From Mariniblastus fucicola (lineage in GTDB: Bacteria; Planctomycetota; Planctomycetia; Pirellulales; Pirellulaceae), in NCBI RefSeq assembly GCF_008087665.1, contig NZ_CP042912.1, forward strand, positions 1,426,001 to 1,490,000: DNA of 64,000 bases, in the 5' to 3' direction. The notes beneath the pieces were generated by a model. That model was not told where the DNA came from, did no database searches, and saw nothing but the letters and a program-made list of their open reading frames with translations. Position numbers and translations under genes: made by a program. Position 1 is the stretch's first letter. Each line of letters begins with the position of its first letter. Positions 35,246 to 43,852 of the stretch are shown here, piece after piece.

Positions 35246-37375
35246 ATGAACCGAACACCGCTCGTTACACTGCTTCTGTTTTTCATTGCCCTCAGCCAGA
35301 CGCAGGCAGAAGAAGGCATGTTTCCGATCAGCTCGATCGATCGATTGGGGCTTTCCGAGAAAGGCATGCAGCTGACCGCCTCTCAGATCTTTAATCCAGA
35401 CGAGACCTGTTTGTTGGACGGGATTTGTCGTGTCAACGGATGTACGGGCTCATTCGTTTCGGACAATGGGCTGATTATCACCAATCATCACTGTGCCTAT
35501 CGCGCGATTCAGTCCGCCAGCACGGCAGAGAACGACTGGCTGAAAAACGGTTTCTTCAGTCAGTCTCGCGAGCAGGAGATTCCTGCTCCGGGCTACGTGG
35601 TTCGAATCACTGAATCGTATCGCGATGTTTCGGCAGAAGTCCTCGCGGCAGTTGACGATTCGATGTCGGCCACGGATCGCAGCAAGGCAATTGAAAAACG
35701 GCGCAAAGAACTGGAGAAAAAAGCCGAAGAAGAAAACGCCGGGATGCGAGCTGACATCGCAGAGATGTTTACTGGAAAAACCTACGTGCTTTTTCTGTAC
35801 ACCTACATTCGCGATGTTCGTCTGGTGTTTGCACCGCCGTCGTCGGTCGGAAACTTTGGCGGAGCCGTCGACAACTGGGAATGGCCACGGCACACCGGCG
35901 ATTTCTCGTTCATGCGAGCCTATGTTGCTCCAGACGGATCGATGGCTGACTATGACAAAGCCAACGTTCCCTATCAACCCAAACGCCACATTCAGGTTTC
36001 CAAGGCCGGCGCCAATGAAGGAGACTTCGTCTTTCTGTTGGGCTATCCCGGCCGAACGGCGCGACATAAAACGGCGTCTTTCCTCGAATACGAACAGAAC
36101 GTTCGGTTGCCGTATGTCGTTGATTTGTACCAATGGCAAATCGCAACAATGGACGAAATGTCCAAAAACGATCGCGGCGTCGCGCTGAAACACTCGTCTC
36201 GCAAGCAGAGCCTCGCCAACGTGGAAAAGCGTTCGCGAGGTCAGCTGAAAGGGCTGCGTCGTGCAAACATCGTTGCCAAACGGAGGGCAGTCGAATCACA
36301 ACTGCAGAACTTTATTGATTCCAGTCCGGATCGAAAACAGAAATACGGTTCGCTGTTGAAAGAGCTTGATGCTGTCTATTCAGAGCTGGGTGCGACGGCG
36401 AAATATCGTCTGACGCTGAACAATTTGGTGTCGGCGTGCCGAGGTTTGGGGCTGGCGTACACGATCTATGATGCGGCTGTAGAACGGGCGAAGTCAGATC
36501 TTGATCGCGAAGCTGCTTACATGGATCGAAACTACGAACGCACTGTTGATCGCGCAATTTTGGGATGGAAAGACTGGCATCGAGAGACCGACATGCAAAT
36601 GTTGACCGAGATGAAGCGAAGACTTCGCAAAACAGGACCGGCAAATTCGGCTGGCGTTGTCAAAGCCTTCCTCGATGACGAAACGTTGGGTGACGATTCT
36701 TTTGCTGAATCGAAGTTTAACGACGAGTCCTACATTCGATCTCTGTTTACAAAAACTGCAGATGAGATCAAAGCGATCGACGATCCGTTTCTGAAATCGG
36801 TCATCGGTTTGTACCCGGAATTCGTCCGGCTTCGCGAACAGAGCAAAGAAATCGACGGACGGCTCGGGCGGCTTTATGGTGAGCTGATCGACGTGAAGCA
36901 GGAATTCCAAAAAACAAGTTTCGTCCCTGACGCGAATGGAACATTGCGTATGACCTACGGCAACGTCAAAGGTTACTCACCCGAAGACGCGGTTTACAAA
37001 TCGCCCGCGACCACGTTGCGCGGCGTGATCGAGAAAACGACTGGCGAAGAGCCGTTTATTACGCCAGATCGAATTCAGGAGCTGTATGAGAAAGGTGAGT
37101 TCGAAGGCTTCCTTCATCCGACGCTGAATCAGGTTCCCGTGGCGTTGCTGTACAACACGGACACAACTGGAGGTAACTCTGGCAGCCCGATTCTCAATGG
37201 TCGTGGGCAACTTGTGGGAGTTAATTTTGACCGAGCTTTCGAAGCCACGATCAATGACTTTGCCTGGAACGAAAGCTACAGCCGTTCGATTGGCGTGGAT
37301 ATTCGATATGTGCTGTGGATCACCGGCAAGGTCTACCAATCGCAGCGACTGCTCGATGAGATGGGTGTGGAGTAA
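35246..37375 (+). CDS. S46-family dipeptidyl-peptidase (DPP7/DPP11-like)
   Basis: A 709-residue secreted serine exopeptidase from the ATG at about 35246, followed by a signal peptide (LVTLLLFFIALSQTQA). The chymotrypsin-like halves are recognisable: the catalytic histidine region TNHHCAY near residue 81, the aspartate region DNWEWPRHTGDFSFMRAY, and the serine region GGNSGSPILNGRG with Ser at about 645. A helical domain is inserted between them. S46 enzymes remove dipeptides from oligopeptides in the periplasm and are known mainly from Bacteroidetes and environmental bacteria; size and spacing match. P1 specificity cannot be read here. It is divergent from the alpha/beta hydrolase gene. Confidence 0.92.
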   Translation: MNRTPLVTLLLFFIALSQTQAEEGMFPISSIDRLGLSEKGMQLTASQIFNPDETCLLDGICRVNGCTGSFVSDNGLIITNHHCAYRAIQSASTAENDWLKNGFFSQSREQEIPAPGYVVRITESYRDVSAEVLAAVDDSMSATDRSKAIEKRRKELEKKAEEENAGMRADIAEMFTGKTYVLFLYTYIRDVRLVFAPPSSVGNFGGAVDNWEWPRHTGDFSFMRAYVAPDGSMADYDKANVPYQPKRHIQVSKAGANEGDFVFLLGYPGRTARHKTASFLEYEQNVRLPYVVDLYQWQIATMDEMSKNDRGVALKHSSRKQSLANVEKRSRGQLKGLRRANIVAKRRAVESQLQNFIDSSPDRKQKYGSLLKELDAVYSELGATAKYRLTLNNLVSACRGLGLAYTIYDAAVERAKSDLDREAAYMDRNYERTVDRAILGWKDWHRETDMQMLTEMKRRLRKTGPANSAGVVKAFLDDETLGDDSFAESKFNDESYIRSLFTKTADEIKAIDDPFLKSVIGLYPEFVRLREQSKEIDGRLGRLYGELIDVKQEFQKTSFVPDANGTLRMTYGNVKGYSPEDAVYKSPATTLRGVIEKTTGEEPFITPDRIQELYEKGEFEGFLHPTLNQVPVALLYNTDTTGGNSGSPILNGRGQLVGVNFDRAFEATINDFAWNESYSRSIGVDIRYVLWITGKVYQSQRLLDEMGVE

Positions 37376-37673
37376 GCCGACCGGTTTCTGATCTCACGCT
37401 TTTTCGCGGCGTCGGCGTCTGGCACTTTCCACTGTTGTTCGGCGGTCTCTCTTGTTTGCGAGCCGCTATTTCCGGGTGTTGCGGCGAAATGTCGCCGTCT
37501 CGGCCGACATCCGCAAGTCCGGTAGTAACAGTCCTGTGCATGGTCGGGGATGGACCAATTGCTCCAGCCTTGTGCGGCGAAAATCTTTCGACAATCCGAG
37601 GAATTGGGAGCATCCAGAATTCGCCCAACTAATGTGGATCGCAGATCAACACTCGAATTCTGGAGACAGATAA

Positions 37674-38420
37674 ATGAAGAAACTCATCCTCGCCCTCACC
37701 CTCTCAGCTGTTCTGGCTCCCGCAATGTCGCAGGCGCAGGACGCTGGTCAAATTCAGGAAATTGAAGCTCCTAACCCGCAAGCCAAATTTGAAGAGCTGC
37801 AGGCGGACTACAACGCACAAATGGAAAAGCTTCGAGCAGAGCAAGATTCAAAACTTGCAGAACTGCGTGCGGAGCAGGAAGCCAAGATGGCTGAAATTCG
37901 TGCTGAAGAAGAAGCACGCATTCGTGAAGAACAGGAACGCCTTGCAAAAATTCGCGCCGAGCGAAACGAGAAAATTGCGGACCTTCAAACACAGTTGATG
38001 GCACTTGAAGCTGAGCGTGCTACAGAGATGTCTGTGACAGGTGCCCGCGTCGTCGGCGATTCGACTTACTCAGCGCCGACAATGTTCTCGACACAAGCTC
38101 CGATGGCTCAGCCTGGCATTGAGGCGATTCCGGCTCCTGCACAATCAATTGAATCTGCTCCTGTTGCGGCAGCTCCAATCATGCAAGCCGCTCCCGTCAT
38201 GAGCGCACCGATCATAAGTGCTCCAATGGCAGCACCCGTCATGTCGACTCCAATTTTTGTTCCGGCTCCGGCACCGCTGGCAACGCCGAGCTACATTCCG
38301 GCTCCGGCTCCACTGCCACAGCAATCGATTCCACCCGTCCTGATGCAAATCTACGGACCACCAACAGTCACGTTGGTTCCAGGTCGCGGCGGTTGTCTTT
38401 CAGGAAAGTGCCGTCGCTAG
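37674..38420 (+). CDS. Secreted coiled-coil, Pro/Ala-rich protein
   Basis: A 248-residue protein preceded by a GGAG ribosome-binding site. Residues 1-22 form a signal peptide (LILALTLSAVLAPAMSQAQ). Residues about 38-118 form an uninterrupted charged coiled coil with repeats such as KLRAEQDSKLAELRAEQEA. From about 130 on it is low-complexity, rich in Pro, Ala, Met and Ser (PVMSAPIISAPMAAPVMSTP). The last residues, GRGGCLSGKCRR, contain two cysteines. It may be structural or cell-envelope associated; I recognise no family. It is a single-gene unit with its own terminator. Confidence 0.7.
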   Translation: MKKLILALTLSAVLAPAMSQAQDAGQIQEIEAPNPQAKFEELQADYNAQMEKLRAEQDSKLAELRAEQEAKMAEIRAEEEARIREEQERLAKIRAERNEKIADLQTQLMALEAERATEMSVTGARVVGDSTYSAPTMFSTQAPMAQPGIEAIPAPAQSIESAPVAAAPIMQAAPVMSAPIISAPMAAPVMSTPIFVPAPAPLATPSYIPAPAPLPQQSIPPVLMQIYGPPTVTLVPGRGGCLSGKCRR

Positions 38421-38446
38421 TTCGACTGTATTCACTCGAAAATAAA

Positions 38447-38475
38447 AGCCGCGGAGAGATTTCTCTGCGGCTTTT
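38447..38475 (+). terminator. Rho-independent terminator after coiled-coil protein gene
   Basis: GCCGCGGAGA (38447-38456) pairs with TCTCTGCGGC (38461-38470), with one G-T pair, a 4-base loop and five T residues at 38471-38475. Confidence 0.88.
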
Positions 38476-38544
38476 TGCATGCGCGACGTGACGTCTCGGC
38501 GAATTACGTTGCGGCAGGACCCAAGCGGATCCGCGAATGCGAAA

Positions 38545-39417
38545 TCAAGCGTCGCCAAGCCTTCGACGCGCCATTTCGCAATATTCCTCATTGCAATCGA
38601 TGGCGATGAACTTTCTTCCGAGCTTGTGTGCGACGACCGCCGTCGTTCCTGCTCCGCTGAACGGATCCAACACCACGCCCCCCGGCGGGCAGGTGGCGGC
38701 AATGCAAGTTTCTACAAGCTTTGGCGGGTAGACCGCAAAGTGGGCTTCGCGAAACTTCGACAACGGAATCGACCAAACCGTGCGTTTGTTGCGGCCTTTG
38801 GGGTGAAAAGCCTGGTCCCAGCGGCCGTCGTGAAGATTGGTATCGCCGGTGTTCTTGCCTTTCTCCGGAGTTCCACCGCGTTTGCCAAAGTGCTTCCGCC
38901 CGCCTTTCATTTTTGAACTTTCCGAGAAAGTCACGTGCGGCTCGCGGATCGCATCGGCGTCGTAGAAGTAGTCTTTGCCATTGGAGAACAGAAAGATGTA
39001 CTCATGATCTGTCGTCGGACGAGTCCGAGTGCTCGACGGCATCGCATTCGGCTTCTGCCAAATACAATCGCTTCGCATCCGCCAACCGACGTCCTTCAGC
39101 CCAAACGCGACTCGCCAGGGCATGCCCATCAGTTCGCCTTTGAGATACTTGTCACCGATCACCATCCAGACAGAACCGGTTGGTTTGACAACACGTTTGA
39201 GTTCGTCGAACAACTCGCTTAGCCGTTCAACGTAGGCCGCCGGGGAAATTTCCTGGCCGATCTGATCAGCCGTGCCGTAGTCTCGCTGCTGCCAGTACGG
39301 CGGACTCGTGACGATCGTATCGACACAGGCGTCGGGGAGCGTTTTGGCGACCTCAATTGCATCGCCACAAAGAAATTGATCAAGGCATTTCTTTAGCGAT
39401 TTCATTTTCGCGGGCAT
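38545..39417 (-). CDS. Beta-class DNA methyltransferase (probably N4-cytosine or N6-adenine)
   Basis: A 290-residue enzyme from the ATG at 39417, chosen because AGGAAC lies about 7 bp upstream and the frame before it overlaps the neighbouring gene. The catalytic motif TSPPYW (residues 37-42) comes before the SAM-binding motif DPFSGAGTT near 250, which is the beta-class order; the S-P-P-Y-W form is frequent among N4-cytosine enzymes. The middle (about 100-220) is the target-recognition region. No restriction endonuclease or specificity gene is nearby, so it appears to be an orphan methyltransferase. Its recognition sequence is unknown. Confidence 0.85.
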   Translation of the reverse strand: MPAKMKSLKKCLDQFLCGDAIEVAKTLPDACVDTIVTSPPYWQQRDYGTADQIGQEISPAAYVERLSELFDELKRVVKPTGSVWMVIGDKYLKGELMGMPWRVAFGLKDVGWRMRSDCIWQKPNAMPSSTRTRPTTDHEYIFLFSNGKDYFYDADAIREPHVTFSESSKMKGGRKHFGKRGGTPEKGKNTGDTNLHDGRWDQAFHPKGRNKRTVWSIPLSKFREAHFAVYPPKLVETCIAATCPPGGVVLDPFSGAGTTAVVAHKLGRKFIAIDCNEEYCEMARRRLGDA

Positions 39418-39445
39418 GGAATCCGTTCCTAACTCGGTTGGGGGC

Positions 39446-40762
39446 TTACGAAGATTCTGTTTCCCCGGTTTCCGTTTCCTCTGGTGCGTCCGACGGTGTC
39501 GGCGTTTGCACCTGAGGAACTCCAGTTTCATCTGACTTTAGCGGCGGCAATTCGTACGTCCGTTTTTCGTCAACGATGAAGATCTCGTCCATCTCCGTAT
39601 CGTCAACGTCTTTTCGCAACAGTAAATACACCGCTGACGCCATGCACCAAAACAGACCATACAAAAATGCGGCTGCGATCGTTCTGATCAGGCCATTCCA
39701 AAACGCAATGGTGTTTTGGGCGAACGAAAGCATGGATTCGGACGACGTTTCAGTGTCTGACGCCAATCCCTGAAGAACTTCAATGCGAGGCTGTTCTCCA
39801 CTGCCGACATTGGCTCCCCACGAGGACGCCCAGTAGCTGAGGTTAATGACCGAGCCCGAAAGATTGGCAACGATCAACCAGCAAAAGCCACCGAAAAGCA
39901 TCGCCGCAACCGCGTAGCCAAGGCAATGTAACGGTCGCTGGAAAACGTAAGCGTAAGCCCGCGTCATCGCGTCGAATGAGTTCTGGCCTTCGCACGCAGC
40001 GCTTGAGACAATTAGCGGCCAGGCATATGTCAGACCAAGCAATAGCAACGCCATCGCTCCGCCGAGAGCCAAAACCAGCGGCCATAGCAAGCTGACAATG
40101 GCGGCTCCCAGGTCAAACGTCATCAGCAACCCGATTAGCGATGCCGGGATGCAAAGTGCCAGTGCCGCGACCAGCGGAATGCTGACTCCTCCGAAACTTG
40201 CCAGCCAATGGTCAAACGCAAAATCGAAAGCGTCATCAATGCCGATGGTTTCGTTTCGTGTTAGCCGCAACAGGCACACCCGAGCGATCGCCAGCCCGAC
40301 AAAGCTCCAGATCGCCATTGAACAAACAGTGCCGAACAGAAAGTACAGAAATCCAGACGTCCCCAGTCGCACGTTTTGCCCGCCGACCGCAGTCGGTTTG
40401 ACTTTGCTGGCGAAAATGTATGTTGCCGGACGTTTGATCTGATTGAACACGGCACGCGGTCCGCTCAACCGGGCACCGAGAATGCTGAGCGCGTTGGTGT
40501 CTGTTCTGGCATCGACGAACACACTGCGATACGGACTGGTGTTCAAGCGGACGACTTCTGCCATTGCAGCGTCCTGTTCGAGTTCACCGTGAACGAACAA
40601 GTTTTCGCTCAACCACCACGTAAACGAAGCGGCAAGCACGCCGACCATCGCCAACGCCAACACAGTGACGCTGACCGCCACGGGAAGCGTGCGAAAGATG
40701 ATCGTCCAGGGGCAAAGTTCTGCCCAGGAAATTTTCTTGATGATGACTGGCTGGTCGCTCAT
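39446..40762 (-). CDS. Six-helix integral membrane protein of unknown function
   Basis: A 438-residue protein with about six membrane helices, beginning with LPVAVSVTVLALAMVGVLAA near residue 26 and ending with a pair near 350-385, then a Pro/Thr/Glu-rich cytoplasmic tail (TPSDAPEETETGETESS). A loop of roughly 90 residues lies between the first two helices. I recognise no domain; its shape resembles conserved planctomycete proteins annotated as hypothetical. It lies 28 bp upstream of the methyltransferase gene on the same strand, so the two may be cotranscribed. Confidence 0.7.
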   Translation of the reverse strand: MSDQPVIIKKISWAELCPWTIIFRTLPVAVSVTVLALAMVGVLAASFTWWLSENLFVHGELEQDAAMAEVVRLNTSPYRSVFVDARTDTNALSILGARLSGPRAVFNQIKRPATYIFASKVKPTAVGGQNVRLGTSGFLYFLFGTVCSMAIWSFVGLAIARVCLLRLTRNETIGIDDAFDFAFDHWLASFGGVSIPLVAALALCIPASLIGLLMTFDLGAAIVSLLWPLVLALGGAMALLLLGLTYAWPLIVSSAACEGQNSFDAMTRAYAYVFQRPLHCLGYAVAAMLFGGFCWLIVANLSGSVINLSYWASSWGANVGSGEQPRIEVLQGLASDTETSSESMLSFAQNTIAFWNGLIRTIAAAFLYGLFWCMASAVYLLLRKDVDDTEMDEIFIVDEKRTYELPPLKSDETGVPQVQTPTPSDAPEETETGETESS

Positions 40763-40816
40763 TGAAGCTCACGAGAATCGGTTGAGAATGCTGCGGGGCA
40801 TTATAGATGCAATTCG

Positions 40817-40854
40817 AATCGAATTCACGTAGGCGAATCGAATTCACGTAGGCG
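40817..40854. repeat. 19-bp perfect tandem duplication
   Basis: Two identical adjacent 19-bp units, 40817-40835 and 40836-40854, with core GAATTCACGTAGGCG. They lie between the membrane-protein gene and yacG in a 267-bp spacer that otherwise shows no recognised feature. Confidence 0.85.
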
Positions 40855-41029
40855 AACGGAAGATGGTCGACCGACGCAAGACGACCTCGCTCGAGAGTGC
40901 TCAGTCAGCCGCATTGACAGCAGATGGGCGACGGCGGATGGGCGACATTGCGTCAACCATCGGGACGCGACCAGAGATGCGGAACAGGAACCACAACCGC
41001 TTGGGTTGCCTGATTCTGGAAGTCGAGAG

Positions 41030-41281
41030 TTATTCTTCGATCTGTTCCCGTTCGCCTTCACCGTCCCACGGCAATCCATAGGACTCATTGAGCCACATTC
41101 CCAGATCGGCTCGATGGCAACGGACGCTGCAAAACGGCATGCACGGAGAAGCCGATCGCTCGGTCTTGCGGCCACAGTAGGCGCAGCGAAACAGGGTGCT
41201 GTTGGCGGGAGTCTTTTTCGAAGACGACTCCGGCGAATCACCACCCTGACCTGTTTTTGACGCTTCCGAATTTTCGTACAT
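41030..41281 (-). CDS. yacG: DNA gyrase inhibitor YacG-like zinc-ribbon protein
   Basis: An 83-residue protein with one zinc site: Cys33 and Cys36 (CAYC), Cys51 and Cys55 (FCSVRC), followed by the signature RADLGMWLNESYGLP. This matches YacG, which binds GyrB and inhibits gyrase in E. coli. The N-terminal 30 residues are a Ser/Lys-rich tail and the C-terminus is acidic. It follows a 60-residue basic protein gene by 6 bp on the same strand, so they are probably one operon. Confidence 0.85.
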   Translation of the reverse strand: MYENSEASKTGQGGDSPESSSKKTPANSTLFRCAYCGRKTERSASPCMPFCSVRCHRADLGMWLNESYGLPWDGEGEREQIEE

Positions 41282-41287
41282 CGGAGA

Positions 41288-41470
41288 CTACTTCTTTGCC
41301 AAACCCATGGATTCGATCAAAACTTTGTAGCCGGGAGTCATGTTTCGCAGTTTGTCAGCGAGGACCTGTTTCTCCGAACCAGTAGCCTTTGCAGCGCGAG
41401 CCCGCAAATGAGCAATCTGCTTGCGGCGTTTCCGACGTCGTTTAATTTCCTTTTCCCGTTCGCTTGCCAT
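41288..41470 (-). CDS. Small, highly basic protein of 60 residues
   Basis: An independent ATG at 41470 opens a 60-residue protein whose first third is almost all Lys/Arg/Glu (EREKEIKRRRKRRKQI), followed by helices ending in MTPGYKVLIESMGLAKK. It resembles the short basic DUF6800-type proteins of planctomycetes, though I cannot confirm this. A nucleic-acid or ribosome contact is plausible. It is coupled to yacG with a 6-bp gap. Confidence 0.6.
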   Translation of the reverse strand: MASEREKEIKRRRKRRKQIAHLRARAAKATGSEKQVLADKLRNMTPGYKVLIESMGLAKK

Positions 41471-41546
41471 CTTTGATTCCGTATAGTTTCTTGATTACGT
41501 GTGAAATAGAATTTGAGATATCCGGACGCCCAATTCGTCGAGCGAA

Positions 41547-42587
41547 ATGATAGTAGAACCGTCATTCAAAATCAATCGATTCCTTCCCTCACAGGCCATG
41601 GTTTGCCTGATTCTGGGGCTCGCGTTCGCCCTGTGCCAATCTTCATCGGCTCAGGAGCCCGACAATTCGACGAAAGTTCAGGAAAAAGCCGCAAGCTCGA
41701 AGAAGAAAAAGATGGTCGTGCTGGGGCGATTCGAAGACCAGCGAATCAACGAAAGTAGCGGCGTAACCGTCGCCAGGCCGGACGACAGCGGCAATGCTTC
41801 CAACGCAATTTGGACATTTAACGATTCTGGCGGATCTCCAGTGCTGTTCCAAGTGAGCACCAAAGGCCAAACTCAGGCGACCCTGGAAGTCCTGGATGCA
41901 AAGAATCGAGATTGGGAAGCGATGTGCGGATTCTCGATGAATGATCAGCCGTTTTTGGCGGTCGGCAATGTCGGCGACAATCAGTTCAAGCAAAAGAAGT
42001 ATCAGCTGTACGTCGTTGCTGAGCCCTTGTTCAAGCCAGAATTTTCCTCGAAGGGCAAGCTGAAAGAGCAGCAACTAAAGGCGTCCTCTGCAACTATCGA
42101 GTTTAAATACGAAGACGGTTCGCACAACTGCGAAGCGATGAGCTACAACGCCGACGACGACACGTTTTGGTTCATTGAAAAAGTTTACATCGACGACAAA
42201 CGCAAAACGCAGCCAGGGATCTATACGCTGGCCAATCCGCTGACTGCGGAAGCGAAAGCAAAGCAAACGAAACCAAAGAACATCGCCCGACGCGTCGCGG
42301 ACTTTCCGATTCGCAACGTTACCGGAATGGCTTTTTCACCGAACAACAAACGGTTGATCGTTCGCAACTATTTTGGAGCCTGGCTTTTTGAGAAAGGCGA
42401 AGGGAAAACCTGGTTGCAGACGGTCACGGAAACAAAACCCACTGTGTTGTCAGTGCCGCTGCAGAGTCAGGGCGAAGCAATTTGTTTCGCGGCCGATAGC
42501 GAGGCTGCGATCCTGACGTCGGAACTTAAAGGGGCGATCATCTGGAAAGTTGCTCTCGATCAAAACGCCCGCAAGGACAAGAAATGA
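41547..42587 (+). CDS. Secreted protein, possibly beta-propeller
   Basis: A 346-residue protein with a signal peptide (MVCLILGLAFALCQSSSAQ, near residues 18-36). The mature part has repeated blade-like segments (AIWTFNDSGGSPVLFQV, RDWEAMCGFSMNDQPFLAVG, NCEAMSYNADDDTFWFIEK, VTGMAFSPNNKRLIVRNY) that suggest a propeller similar to SdiA-regulated or phytase-like proteins. No catalytic motif is certain. Its stop overlaps the start of the M20 carboxypeptidase gene (ATGA at 42584-42587), so the two proteins are translationally coupled and probably act together, one exported and one cytoplasmic. Confidence 0.65.
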   Translation: MIVEPSFKINRFLPSQAMVCLILGLAFALCQSSSAQEPDNSTKVQEKAASSKKKKMVVLGRFEDQRINESSGVTVARPDDSGNASNAIWTFNDSGGSPVLFQVSTKGQTQATLEVLDAKNRDWEAMCGFSMNDQPFLAVGNVGDNQFKQKKYQLYVVAEPLFKPEFSSKGKLKEQQLKASSATIEFKYEDGSHNCEAMSYNADDDTFWFIEKVYIDDKRKTQPGIYTLANPLTAEAKAKQTKPKNIARRVADFPIRNVTGMAFSPNNKRLIVRNYFGAWLFEKGEGKTWLQTVTETKPTVLSVPLQSQGEAICFAADSEAAILTSELKGAIIWKVALDQNARKDKK

Positions 42588-43795
42588 GTTTGAACGTGAA
42601 TCGTCATGCCGTGGAGTCGTTGCAGTGGCTTGACGACAAACAGGACTCGATGCTGAATCTGATCGTTGAACTTTGTGACATCAATTCGGGAACGTTTAAT
42701 CTTGCCGGAATTCAAAAAGTTCGGGAACGTCTGATCGAAGAATTCTCAACCTTGGGCGGCGAGCTAGAAGTTGTTGAGTCCGAACCATGGATGACGGTCG
42801 ATGATCGTGGTGTCAGCGAGGAGGGCAAGTCTGGGCCAATTCTTCACGTCACGAAATGGCCTGAGGCGGAAACGAAAGTCATGCTCTGCATTCACATGGA
42901 TACCGTGTACGGGCCGGACAGCTCATTTCAAAAATGTGTGACCCGTCAGGACGGCACGGTCAATGGTCCCGGCGTGATTGATGCCAAGGGCGGAATCGTC
43001 GTGATGCTCAACGCGCTCAAGACTTTGGAAGCCAGTTCGTTGGCCGGAAAAATTGGCTGGGAAGTCATCCTGAATTCGGACGAAGAAATTGGATCGCGAG
43101 GCAGCGACACTTTCATTCGCAGCCGTGCCGGGCACTGCGTTGCCGGACTGTTGTTTGAGCCCTCGCTGCCGGACGGAACTCTGGTGTCGTGGCGAAAAGG
43201 TTCGGGAAACTTCGCGTTTATCGTCCGCGGTCGGTCCGCTCACACTGGGCGGGATTTTGCGAAAGGCCGCAACGCATTGGCGGCGCTTTCCCGATTGTGT
43301 GTCGAGATCGACGAACTCAATACCGATCCTGATATCACTTACAACGTTGGACGCATCAACGGCGGTGGAGCCCTTAATGCGGTTCCCGATTTGGCTGTCG
43401 GCCGAGTCAACGTTCGCGTCGTTGACACGGACCAGCAAAAACAGGTGGAAGAGAAATTTGCGTCCCTTGTCGCAAAGTACAACGAAGCCGATGGAATCTC
43501 CGTCGAGATGAGCGGCGAGTTTTCTTCTCCGCCGAAACCGATCGATGATGGCGTACGTCAAATGCAGAGTCGAATCGAATCGTGCGGCGAAGCATTGGGG
43601 ATGGAGATCAAGTGGCGAGGAACTGGTGGAGCAAGCGATGGGAATCGGTTCGCGGCAGCAGGACTTCCAAACATTGACACGCTCGGACCTTGCGGTGATC
43701 ACATTCATTCAGACCAGGAATTTCTGATCCCTGAAAGTCTCGTCCCACGCGCTAAATTGGCAGCGTTGGTGTTGATGAGCTTTGCCGCCCCGTAA
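42584..43795 (+). CDS. M20-family carboxypeptidase (glutamate carboxypeptidase-like)
   Basis: A 403-residue zinc exopeptidase with the M20 motifs CIHMDTVYG (metal His/Asp), GPGVIDAKGG (bridging Asp), NSDEEIGSRGS (catalytic Glu pair) and the late GDHIHSDQEF. The dimerisation domain begins near RGRSAHTGRDFAKG. The layout resembles carboxypeptidase G2, which removes C-terminal glutamate; actual specificity is unknown. There is no signal peptide. The start overlaps the preceding stop. It is a second M20 enzyme in this window but from a different branch than 17231..18622. Confidence 0.9.
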   Translation: MSLNVNRHAVESLQWLDDKQDSMLNLIVELCDINSGTFNLAGIQKVRERLIEEFSTLGGELEVVESEPWMTVDDRGVSEEGKSGPILHVTKWPEAETKVMLCIHMDTVYGPDSSFQKCVTRQDGTVNGPGVIDAKGGIVVMLNALKTLEASSLAGKIGWEVILNSDEEIGSRGSDTFIRSRAGHCVAGLLFEPSLPDGTLVSWRKGSGNFAFIVRGRSAHTGRDFAKGRNALAALSRLCVEIDELNTDPDITYNVGRINGGGALNAVPDLAVGRVNVRVVDTDQQKQVEEKFASLVAKYNEADGISVEMSGEFSSPPKPIDDGVRQMQSRIESCGEALGMEIKWRGTGGASDGNRFAAAGLPNIDTLGPCGDHIHSDQEFLIPESLVPRAKLAALVLMSFAAP

Positions 43796-43803
43796 TCCTG
43801 TAA

Positions 43804-43833
43804 GCAAATCTGTCCCAGGCACTTCGTGCTTGG
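43804..43833. repeat. Third copy of the CTGTCCCAG REP-like element
   Basis: GCAAATCTGTCCCAG followed by a hairpin (GGCAC-TTC-GTGCT core) lies between two convergent genes. The 15 bases match 14 of 15 bases of the copy near 324-338. It resembles that unit but has a longer second arm. Confidence 0.6.
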
Positions 43834-43852
43834 TCTTTGCACGCAAACTCGC

